NCBI GenBank assembly: GCA_022571515.1
Contig: JACZXQ010000006.1
Span: 62,001-126,000, forward strand
Direction: 5' to 3'
Source of the DNA: Gemmatimonadota bacterium
Lineage (GTDB): Bacteria > Gemmatimonadota > Gemmatimonadetes > Longimicrobiales > Gaopeijiaceae
Length of the DNA stretch: 64,000 nt
Positions 1-7,169 of the stretch are shown here, piece by piece (position 1 is the stretch's first letter; the number at the start of each line of letters is the position of its first letter). The position numbers and the translations under genes are program-made. The notes under the pieces were generated by a model. The model saw only the letters and a list, made by a program, of their open reading frames with translations, was not told where the DNA came from and did no database searches.

Positions 1-960
1 GCGATGATCGGGCGCTCGACCGAGGTAGCCAGACTCATGGTGTGGGGCGCGGCGGCAACGGCCTGTCTCAGCACCCCGGCAGGAATCGCGATGGTCTCGT
101 CGAACTTCCTGGTGCGCGGAAACATGCGACGGCTCCTGTTCTTCGTCGCCTCGCTCGACGCGGTGGTGGGGATCGTAGCGCTGCAGATCATCTACTCAGT
201 TTATCACCCGACCGCACTCGGTCAGGGGTTCGGCGACGTCCCAGCCCTGGGTTGGATCGTCGTAGGCCTGGGCCTGGGCACGGTGTGCGGCATCCTGTTC
301 CTATGGTTGACTCGAAAGCGACCCGCCGGCGAGGAGATGGTGCTCTTCTTGATGGGCAGCGCAGCGTTCGCGGCGGGCGCGGCCATGCAGCTTCAACTCT
401 CACCACTGTTCGTGTGCGTCGTCATGGGCGCCGTCATTGCAAACCTGGCACCTGGTCACAAGCGCGTATTCCGGAGCCTGGAGCGTTGGGAGAAGCCGAT
501 CTACGTCATCCTGCTGATCATAGCGGGAGCGTTGTTGCGTTTTCCAACGTTCTGGGTCATCCCGTTTGCGGCGGCCTACGTGATGCTACGTGTCGGTGCA
601 AAGGTCGCGGGCGGATTCATCGCGGTGAGGATGGTTCCCCTGCCCTTCACGCCTCCCAAACGGCTCGGGTTGGGCTTGGTGCCCCAGGGCGGTATTTCCC
701 TGGCATTGGCGATCTCCCTGATGCTGACGTTCAGAGGGCTCGACCTAAACGGCCTGGATGCCATGGATACCTTGTTCGGCATCGTGTTGATCGGCGTGGT
801 GGTCTCCGAGTTGGCCGGACCGGTTTTCACGACGGCGGCCCTCCGCCAGGCCGGTGAGATTTCGCCTGAAGTGGAGCAGGCGCTCGCTGTGGGCGATGCT
901 GAAGAGGCTCATGCGCACGCCCTCCGTCACGTGCCGACGCCGGCCGAGGAGGACGAGTGA
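1..960 (+). CDS. Cation/proton antiporter (CPA2-like), C-terminal part
   Basis: The reading frame is open from the first base, so the true start lies outside the window and only the last 319 or so residues are visible. The visible part has about eight hydrophobic segments. A glycine-rich stretch reading LGLGLVPQGGISLALAISL resembles the conserved late membrane helices of monovalent cation:proton antiporters of the CPA2 (KefB/NhaS-like) group. The tail is acidic and histidine-containing and probably cytoplasmic. The family exchanges Na+ or K+ for H+ across the inner membrane; which ion is used here cannot be told. The stop overlaps the GTG start of the next gene by four bases, so the genes at 1-4006 are probably co-transcribed. 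No TrkA-N domain is present in the visible C-terminus. Confidence 0.75.
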   Translation, partial: AMIGRSTEVARLMVWGAAATACLSTPAGIAMVSSNFLVRGNMRRLLFFVASLDAVVGIVALQIIYSVYHPTALGQGFGDVPALGWIVVGLGLGTVCGILFLWLTRKRPAGEEMVLFLMGSAAFAAGAAMQLQLSPLFVCVVMGAVIANLAPGHKRVFRSLERWEKPIYVILLIIAGALLRFPTFWVIPFAAAYVMLRVGAKVAGGFIAVRMVPLPFTPPKRLGLGLVPQGGISLALAISLMLTFRGLDLNGLDAMDTLFGIVLIGVVVSELAGPVFTTAALRQAGEISPEVEQALAVGDAEEAHAHALRHVPTPAEEDE

Positions 961-1838
961 CCCACCTGAAAGTGACCCTTGTGCAGTTCGCTCCGGAGCG
1001 GCGGAACGTGAACGCCAACCTCATGCGAATGGAGTCCGCGGTCGCAGCGAGCCCCGGTGCCGATCTCGTGGTATTCCCCGAGCTGGCCTTGACCGGCTAC
1101 CTCCTCGGCGGCGCCGTCCAGGAAGTGGCGCTCCCACTGTCGGACGGGTCGCCGCTGGCGCTCGAGCCCGGTTCTCCAGCCGTCGCGTTCGGAATGGTTG
1201 AGCGTGGATCGGACCAACTGGTCTACAATACCGGCGTGGTCGCGCGAGATGGCGCTGTGGTCGCGGCCCACCGCAAGATCTACCTACCCACCTACGGCAT
1301 GTTCGACGAGGGCAGGCTGTTCGCACCAGGCCGGCAAGGTGTCCGCCCCTTCGATCTGACCCCCGATTGGAAGATCGGCCTGTTGGTGTGTGAAGACCTG
1401 TGGCATCCCGCACTGGCCTATCTGCATGCCATACAAGAGGCCGATGTCATCGTGGTGATGGCTGCTCCTCCCGGTCGCGGCCTGCCCGAGGAGGGCGACC
1501 GAAACGAATTCGCATCCACCGAGCCCTGGGAGCTTCTGGTTCGGGCCACAGCGTTTCTGCACGGCGTGTACGTGCTCTTGGCGTGCAGGACCGGCGTCGA
1601 GGGCGGCGTGACTTTCTCGGGCGGCTCCATGGTCGCCGACCCGACAGGCACCATCGTGGCCCGCGCCCCCGAGATGGAGGACGCCCGCTTGGAGGTCACT
1701 TTGGACAAGGAGGCGATCCGTCGGGCGCGGGCTTCGTTCTCGCATCTGCGCGACGAGGATCCGAACCTGGTGCAACGTGAGATCCAGCGGATCGTGTCAC
1801 CCGGATCAGAGCCGGCCGACACTCTGGACGGGCCGTGA
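957..1838 (+). CDS. Nitrilase-superfamily carbon-nitrogen hydrolase (NadE glutaminase-domain type)
   Basis: This 293-residue protein is a single nitrilase-fold domain. The Glu-Lys-Cys triad is visible as E42 (VVFPELALTGY), K107 (HRKIYLPTYGMFDEGR) and C145 (GLLVCEDLWHP). The segments around K107 and C145 match the glutaminase domain of glutamine-dependent NAD synthetases, where this domain releases ammonia for the synthetase domain. Here it ends after that domain and no PP-loop follows in the same chain. It starts with GTG inside a GTGA overlap with the antiporter gene. It ends in a GTGA overlap with the next gene, which looks like a decayed synthetase domain, so the two probably descend from one NadE-type enzyme. 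An amidase acting on another amide is equally possible. Confidence 0.85.
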   Translation: MTHLKVTLVQFAPERRNVNANLMRMESAVAASPGADLVVFPELALTGYLLGGAVQEVALPLSDGSPLALEPGSPAVAFGMVERGSDQLVYNTGVVARDGAVVAAHRKIYLPTYGMFDEGRLFAPGRQGVRPFDLTPDWKIGLLVCEDLWHPALAYLHAIQEADVIVVMAAPPGRGLPEEGDRNEFASTEPWELLVRATAFLHGVYVLLACRTGVEGGVTFSGGSMVADPTGTIVARAPEMEDARLEVTLDKEAIRRARASFSHLRDEDPNLVQREIQRIVSPGSEPADTLDGP

Positions 1839-2482
1839 CCGAGGATCGCATCACCCGGGTGGTCGTGGCGGTGGTCGCTGAGGCGATCCGCGAGGCCGAC
1901 GCGAACGGAGTGGTCCTGGCCTCGTCTCCTCGGCCGGAGACTGCGCTTCTGGAACGTTGGTTCGCCGCGGCGGCGATCACCGTGGAAATTCCGGACGCCG
2001 AGGTTGTGCGGGCGGTGGCCGATACCCTCGAGGCGAGCCTGGGCGGAGATGCCTCCGAGGCTGTAGCCCGGTCGAATGAGGAAGCTCACCGCGCGGTCGC
2101 TCGCGTCATCGCCAACCGTGAAGAGCTCATTCCTGTGTCGGCGGCCAACAAGACGGAGTTGATCTGGGCCGAGCGCCTCCCGCCGGAACCGCTCTTGCCG
2201 CTGGGCGACCTCTACGCCTCCCAGATCCACGCACTGGCCGGCGCCTGCACGGCACCCCCGCCCCTGGTGGACATCGAACCCGACCGGCTCAGGGCTGTGG
2301 ACAAGGCGATCGCGCAGGTGGTAGAGGACGGCGTTCGGCCGGACGTTGCGTTTGTTGAACTGCCCTCCGAGCTTCGGGATGCCGCGTTCTCCGCGATGCA
2401 CCGCTCGGCCTGGAAGGGGATCCTGCCGCCGGTCGTACCCAAGCTCAGCAGGCGGACCTTGGGTGTGGACCTGGAACTGTGA
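1835..2482 (+). CDS. NAD-synthetase-like protein lacking the PP-loop
   Basis: This 215-residue protein has no intact catalytic motif I recognise, but its middle part resembles the C-terminal synthetase domain of NadE. ANKTEL at residues 104-109 corresponds to the GNKSEL motif of NadE, and PLGDLYASQIHALAG at 122-136 corresponds to the PLGDLYKTQV-type segment. The N-terminal position where NadE carries the ATP-pyrophosphatase loop SGGVDS reads ASSPRPETAL (29-38), so AMP-transfer activity is very unlikely. The start is GTG in a GTGA overlap with the nitrilase-domain gene, implying coupled expression and probably a complex. I infer a pseudoenzyme or regulatory partner of the amidohydrolase. The homology rests on motif reading, not on an alignment score. 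Confidence 0.6.
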   Translation: MTEDRITRVVVAVVAEAIREADANGVVLASSPRPETALLERWFAAAAITVEIPDAEVVRAVADTLEASLGGDASEAVARSNEEAHRAVARVIANREELIPVSAANKTELIWAERLPPEPLLPLGDLYASQIHALAGACTAPPPLVDIEPDRLRAVDKAIAQVVEDGVRPDVAFVELPSELRDAAFSAMHRSAWKGILPPVVPKLSRRTLGVDLEL

Positions 2483-2507
2483 GACGGAAGTCTCTTACCT
2501 TTCGGAC

Positions 2508-3080
2508 ATGCGATTCATGATGAACTCACTGCTTACGGCCCTGACCCAGACACAGGGGACGACCGTGGTACCGAGGGACGGCCTCGAGACCGCGGCGGAC
2601 ATCTCCCTCGTGATCCTCGCGGTGGGGTCGGCGCTTGCGCTCCTGGCGATGACGGTGCTGCTGCTCCAGATCCGCAAGCTCCTGGCCGGAATGCAGAAGC
2701 AACTCCAGCCCGTGGCCGACCGGGCGCGCGCCGCGGCCGAGAACGTCGAGTACATCTCGGCGGTCGTGCGCACGGACATTCGGAAGGTCAACGATTCCGT
2801 CACGAAAATCACAAGCCACCTGAACGACGCCTCGGACCACATGGAGGACCGCATCGCGGAGTTCAATGCGCTCATGCAGGTGGTTCAGGGCGAGGCCGAG
2901 GACATTTTTCTGGACACGGCAGCCGCCGCGCACGGTGTTCGCGCTGGCGCACGCACCCTGGGTGTGGGAGCCTCCGAGCCCGCCGAAGACCAGGAACCCG
3001 CCGCCGAGCCTGACGAGTCGGACGCCCGTGAAAAGGCCAACGAAGGGCACGCCGCCCCGGAGGAGCCGAAGCAGGTGTGA
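2508..3080 (+). CDS. Membrane-anchored coiled-coil protein of unknown function
   Basis: The protein has 190 residues. After a short N-terminus there is one transmembrane helix (about residues 27-49, LVILAVGSALALLAMTVLLL). A long, heptad-like, presumably helical region follows (about 50-140), then a Glu/Ala/Pro-rich acidic tail. This layout resembles DUF948-type membrane proteins, but I cannot assign a family with certainty. The frame stays open further upstream, but that part overlaps the previous gene and has atypical Arg/Pro-rich composition, so the ATG at 2508 or the ATGATG at 2517 is the likely start. It ends in a GTGA overlap with the phospholipase-like gene. Confidence 0.6.
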   Translation: MRFMMNSLLTALTQTQGTTVVPRDGLETAADISLVILAVGSALALLAMTVLLLQIRKLLAGMQKQLQPVADRARAAAENVEYISAVVRTDIRKVNDSVTKITSHLNDASDHMEDRIAEFNALMQVVQGEAEDIFLDTAAAAHGVRAGARTLGVGASEPAEDQEPAAEPDESDAREKANEGHAAPEEPKQV

Positions 3081-4006
3081 AGATCGTCGGTGCGCTCGCT
3101 CTTGCCGTAGCGTGGGTCGCCTTCTCGCCTGAACCACTCCTGGCCTGGGGACCGGGCACGCACATCGCGCTCGGCGAGAGCCTGCTCAAGGCGCTTTTCT
3201 TGCTGCCTCCGGCGATCCGAGCCGTCATCGAGCGGTATCCGGCCCCCTTCCTGTACGGCTCGATCGCTGCGGATATCTCCTTCGCGAAGAAGTACGTGCC
3301 CGAAGGACGTCACTGCCACAGCTGGCACGTAGGAGAGGAGATTCTGGAAGCCGCGAACAACGAGCCACTCCGAGCCGTCGGCTACGGCTACTTGGCCCAC
3401 CTCGCCGCCGACACGATCGCCCACAATCTCTTCGTGCCGCGGCAGCTACTTCTCACGAGCACGACGCAGGCGATAGGGCATACGTACTGGGAGCACCGCA
3501 TGGACCTCCATGTCGGTGAGTCCTTTCTGGGCAAGGCGCGCGAGCTCGTGATGGAGCACGACCACGAGGAGGCCGACGCCCTGTTCGATGAAGTCCTCAG
3601 CCGGACGATCTTCAGCTTCCAGACGAACCGCAGGATTTTTCGTGGCATGATCCGCATCAGCGACAACGACCGCTGGCAGCAGGTCTTCGAACAGGTGCTG
3701 AAGAATTCGCGATTCGATCTGCCGGACGATCTGGTAGAGGAGTACTTCGCGCTTTCGTTCGAGCACGTGGTCGGCTACCTGGCGGAGGGTGAAGCGTCCG
3801 CTCCGGCAGCACTCGATCCGGTGGGCGACTTGAACCTGCGGCTCGCGAAGAAGGTGCGGCGCTTGACCATGGCGCGCGGCGGTGTGGACGACCCCGCCCT
3901 GCTCGAGAGCTCGGCCGACGAGTTCTTTCCTCTGCCGGCAGAGCCGCCCCGCTACAGCCGGGTCTTGAGCAGTCCGTTGACCCGCCTGGGGTCCGCCTTG
4001 CCCTGA
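3077..4006 (+). CDS. Exported zinc-dependent phospholipase C-like protein
   Basis: A signal peptide covers residues 1-23 and cleavage would leave Trp24 as the mature N-terminus (LLA|WGPGTH). In zinc phospholipases C of the alpha-toxin/PC-PLC fold (Pfam Zn_dep_PLPC) the N-terminal Trp and a nearby His are zinc ligands. Further His/Asp-rich motifs follow, including GRHCHSWH and YLAHLAADTIAHN, as in that family. The protein has 309 residues, and the C-terminal 60 or so residues look flexible. Substrate unknown: phospholipid hydrolysis is the family activity, but many members of this branch are uncharacterised. It starts with GTG overlapping the stop of the preceding gene. Its last 55 bases overlap the convergently transcribed gatB. 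Confidence 0.7.
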   Translation: MKIVGALALAVAWVAFSPEPLLAWGPGTHIALGESLLKALFLLPPAIRAVIERYPAPFLYGSIAADISFAKKYVPEGRHCHSWHVGEEILEAANNEPLRAVGYGYLAHLAADTIAHNLFVPRQLLLTSTTQAIGHTYWEHRMDLHVGESFLGKARELVMEHDHEEADALFDEVLSRTIFSFQTNRRIFRGMIRISDNDRWQQVFEQVLKNSRFDLPDDLVEEYFALSFEHVVGYLAEGEASAPAALDPVGDLNLRLAKKVRRLTMARGGVDDPALLESSADEFFPLPAEPPRYSRVLSSPLTRLGSALP

Positions 4007-5382
4007 GAGAGGCTCATGACCCGTCCCACAAAGAACCCGAACAACTTGTCCTCACCCTCACGGTAGCGCCGGACCTCGTCCGGGTGTGCCGCGATGACCT
4101 CGTGGATCCAAGCCTCCAACAGACCTTCGTCGGCCACCTGGGCCATGCCCTCCGCCTCCACGATTTCCGCAGCACTTCGATCGGACTCGGTCATCAAAGC
4201 CAGAACGTCCTTGCCGGTCCCGTGTGATATGGTCCCATCCGCAACCAACGCCAGTAACTCGGCCATGTCTTCCGCCGTTACCGGAAGCACGGACACCTCA
4301 CCACCTCGCTGGTTGGCTAACTCCATGAGCGACCCCATCACCCAGTTGGACGCCGCCTTTGCGTCGGTGCCCGCATCGGCCAGTTCCTCGAAGAAGTCCG
4401 CCGTGCCCCGCGAGGCAGTGAGCACGCCGGCGTCGTAGACGGGGAGGCCGTACTGCTCCACGAAGCGGCGGCGGCGCGCGGTTGGCAACTCGGGCAGCGA
4501 CGTTCGAGCCGCGTCGATCCGTGCTCGATCGAGCTTGAGAGGCGGCAGGTCGGGTTCCGGAAAGTACCGGTAGTCGTGGCTCTCTTCCTTGCTCCTCATG
4601 GGCCGGACCGTGCCCACGACCTCGTCCCAGAGCAGCGTCTGCTGGATCACAGGCTCACCGGCGTCCAGCAATGCCTTCTGGCGCTCCACCTCTACAACGA
4701 TGGCTTTGGCCACAGCGGAGAAGGAGTTGAGGTTTTTGACCTCGGTCTTGGTTCCCAATTCAGTCGCGCCGACGGGCCGGATGGAGACGTTGGCGTCTAC
4801 CCGCAGGCTGCCCTCCTCCATGTTGCAGTCGCTGACGTCGAGGTAGCCCAGGATCTGCTTGAGTTCCAGCAGGAAGGCACGGGCCTCGGCCGGGCTCTCC
4901 AGGTCGGGCTCCGTGACGATCTCGACCAGGGGCACCCCAGCACGGTTGAGGTCCACCGCCGTTTGATCCGGGACGCGATCATGCAACAACTTCCCCGCAT
5001 CCTCCTCCATGTGGATCCGCCGAACGCGTACGGTCCGCTCGCCCTCGTCGGTTGTGACCGTCAGGGCGCCGTCGGTCGCGAGCGGTAGCTCGAACTGGGT
5101 GATCTGGTAGCCCTTGGGCAGATCCGGATAGAAGTAGTTCTTGCGCGCGAACACGCTGGTCTCGTGCACCTCACACCCCAGCGCCAGCGCGGCCCGAAGC
5201 GCCAGATCGACGGCCAGTCCGTTGAGCACGGGGAGCGCGCCAGGCAGTCCGAGGCAGACCGGACACACCCGGGTGTTGGGTAGCGCCCCAAATTCTGCTT
5301 TGTCCGAGCAGAACAGCTTCTCCTCCGTGAGAAGCTGGACGTGGACCTCGAGGCCGATGACCGTCTCGTACACGGCGCTCAT
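3952..5382 (-). CDS. gatB: Aspartyl/glutamyl-tRNA(Asn/Gln) amidotransferase subunit B
   Basis: This 476-residue protein is full length for GatB. The N-terminus (YETVIGLEVHVQL) and the cradle-domain segment FARKNYFYPDLPKGYQITQ are diagnostic. The helical and YqeY-like C-terminal domain that grips the tRNA (ending in KADPRRVNGLLKTRL) is present. GatB binds mischarged Glu-tRNAGln or Asp-tRNAAsn and activates the carboxylate with ATP for amidation by ammonia from GatA. It starts with ATG in an ATGA overlap with gatA and is the last gene of the operon. Its final 55 bases overlap the 3' end of the opposing phospholipase-like gene, and no terminator is seen between them. Confidence 0.97.
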   Translation of the reverse strand: MSAVYETVIGLEVHVQLLTEEKLFCSDKAEFGALPNTRVCPVCLGLPGALPVLNGLAVDLALRAALALGCEVHETSVFARKNYFYPDLPKGYQITQFELPLATDGALTVTTDEGERTVRVRRIHMEEDAGKLLHDRVPDQTAVDLNRAGVPLVEIVTEPDLESPAEARAFLLELKQILGYLDVSDCNMEEGSLRVDANVSIRPVGATELGTKTEVKNLNSFSAVAKAIVVEVERQKALLDAGEPVIQQTLLWDEVVGTVRPMRSKEESHDYRYFPEPDLPPLKLDRARIDAARTSLPELPTARRRRFVEQYGLPVYDAGVLTASRGTADFFEELADAGTDAKAASNWVMGSLMELANQRGGEVSVLPVTAEDMAELLALVADGTISHGTGKDVLALMTESDRSAAEIVEAEGMAQVADEGLLEAWIHEVIAAHPDEVRRYREGEDKLFGFFVGRVMSLSQGKADPRRVNGLLKTRL

Positions 5383-6794
5383 GCTGAGCCTTCCATCGCA
5401 CGCTCGAGCGCCGCCGCCGCACGGAACATGGTGGACTCGCCCCAGGCGGGACCAATGAATTGGCCGCCGACGGGCAGCCCGCCCACCTCACCCACCGGGA
5501 CCGAGATGGCCGGCAGGTTCGCAAGGTTCGCAGTCACGGTGAACACGTCGGAGAGGTACATGCTCACAGGATCGGCCACACGTTCGCCCAGGGGGAAGGC
5601 CACCGTGGGAGAGGTCGGGGTGAAGAGAACGTCCACTCCACCGGCGAACACGTCCGCGAACTCGCACGCGAGCCGCTCTCGCACCCTTTGCGCGCGGCCG
5701 TAATAGGCGTCGTAATAGCCGGCCGAGAGAGCGTACGTGCCCAGAATGATACGCCGCTTGACCTCGGCTCCGAAGCCCGACGAACGAGTACGGCAGTAGA
5801 CAGCCTCGGCCGAGGCCGCTTCGGGTGCGCGGAAGCCGTAGCGCACGCCGTCGTAGCGCGCGAGGTTGCTCGACGCCTCGGCCGTGGCGAGTACGTAGTA
5901 CGTCGGTATGGCGTAGCGTGTGTGCGGCAGAGACACCCTCCGGACCGTCGCACCGGCCGCCTCCATCCGCTCGAGCGCGGCCTCGCAGCGAGCCCGTACT
6001 TGGACGTCGAGCGTGTCGGGGAAGTACTCCTCAGGCACTCCGATCACGAGCCCATCCACGTCACCGCTACACGCACCCACCAGATCCGGCACTTCCCGCT
6101 CCGACGAGGTGGAGTCGCGGGGATCGTGCCCTGATATGACGCCCAACACCTCGGCCGCATCGACGACCGATCGTGACAGTACGCCGATCTGATCCAACGA
6201 CGATCCGAACGCGACGAGACCGTAGCGGCTGATTCGGCCGTACGTGGGTTTCACGCCCACCACCCCACAAAAAGAAGCAGGCTGCCTGACCGAGCCGCCC
6301 GTGTCCGAACCCAGCGCCACAGGCACATAACCCGCCGCCACCGCAGCGGCCGAGCCGCCCGAACTGCCGCCCGGCACGCGGGCGAGATCTACGGGATTGC
6401 GTACAGGTCCGAACGCCGAGTTCTCGTTGGAGGAGCCCATGGCGAACTCATCCATGTTGGTCTTACCAACCACCAACGCTCCGGCCTCTCGAAGTCGTCG
6501 AACGGCGGTCGCCTCGTAGGGGGATACGTACCCCTCGAGGATCTTGGATCCGCACGTGGTGCAAAGGTCACTCGTTGCCAAGTTGTCTTTCACGGCCACG
6601 GGCACGCCCCCCAATCGCCCGGTGGGCGCCCGCGCCGCCTGCTCGCTCAGGGCGTCCTCGGGCACGGTGCACAAGAACGCGTTGAGCGAACCGTTCCCGG
6701 ATTCGCCTCGCACGATCTTGGCCAGGGCTTCCAACGCCGCCTCGGGACCGCCAGAACCTGCGTTGAAGGCTTCTCGAATCTCCCGGATGCTCAC
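5379..6794 (-). CDS. gatA: Aspartyl/glutamyl-tRNA(Asn/Gln) amidotransferase subunit A
   Basis: The 471-residue protein is an amidase-signature enzyme with the Ser-cisSer-Lys triad visible in GGVPVAVKDNLA (Lys) and RVPGGSSGGSAAAVAAG (the two serines). GatA hydrolyses glutamine and passes ammonia through a channel to GatB for transamidation of Glu-tRNAGln/Asp-tRNAAsn. It lies in the order gatC-gatA-gatB, with GTGA and ATGA overlaps at its two ends, so the three subunits are translated together. The start is GTG. Nothing is unusual about length or motifs. Confidence 0.97.
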   Translation of the reverse strand: MSIREIREAFNAGSGGPEAALEALAKIVRGESGNGSLNAFLCTVPEDALSEQAARAPTGRLGGVPVAVKDNLATSDLCTTCGSKILEGYVSPYEATAVRRLREAGALVVGKTNMDEFAMGSSNENSAFGPVRNPVDLARVPGGSSGGSAAAVAAGYVPVALGSDTGGSVRQPASFCGVVGVKPTYGRISRYGLVAFGSSLDQIGVLSRSVVDAAEVLGVISGHDPRDSTSSEREVPDLVGACSGDVDGLVIGVPEEYFPDTLDVQVRARCEAALERMEAAGATVRRVSLPHTRYAIPTYYVLATAEASSNLARYDGVRYGFRAPEAASAEAVYCRTRSSGFGAEVKRRIILGTYALSAGYYDAYYGRAQRVRERLACEFADVFAGGVDVLFTPTSPTVAFPLGERVADPVSMYLSDVFTVTANLANLPAISVPVGEVGGLPVGGQFIGPAWGESTMFRAAAALERAMEGSA

Positions 6795-7126
6795 GGATTT
6801 TCGCCCTCGCCCGCACCGCCGTCTCGAGTACCGGCATCCAACGCGGGGAGTCGGGGGACCAGGAAGAAGCCCTCCTCATGGGAGGGAGCCAAGTCGGAGA
6901 GGCTCAAAGACAACTCGTCCCGGGCGAGGGTGCCCGGCCTGCGCTCGGGAGCCGGCGCAGCCGACCTCGCGTCATGGTTCCCCTCCGGCAGGTCCACCTG
7001 CTGGAGCACCCGGAAGTGCTCCAGGATGTCGTTCAATTCCTCGGTCATCCGCTCGATGTCGTGATCCTCGAACTCGAGCTTGGCCAGCGCGGCAATGCGT
7101 GTTACTTCCGATCGTTCGACCGCCAT
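6791..7126 (-). CDS. gatC: Aspartyl/glutamyl-tRNA(Asn/Gln) amidotransferase subunit C
   Basis: The ATG at 7126 gives a 111-residue protein beginning MAVERSEVTRIAALAKLEF, the classic GatC N-terminus. The purine-rich AGGGAGAAGGGG upstream on the minus strand serves as ribosome binding site, which decides this start over in-frame codons further upstream. GatC is the small belt that wraps around and stabilises GatA-GatB. A helix with ELNDILEHFRVLQQVD follows, and the C-terminus is longer and more Gly/Glu-rich than usual. The stop overlaps the gatA GTG start. The gene follows pcrA after a 43-bp gap. Confidence 0.93.
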   Translation of the reverse strand: MAVERSEVTRIAALAKLEFEDHDIERMTEELNDILEHFRVLQQVDLPEGNHDARSAAPAPERRPGTLARDELSLSLSDLAPSHEEGFFLVPRLPALDAGTRDGGAGEGENP

Positions 7127-7169
7127 GCGGCCCCTTCTCCCTGAGAGAGTCTCGTGGACTCGCTGTCGA

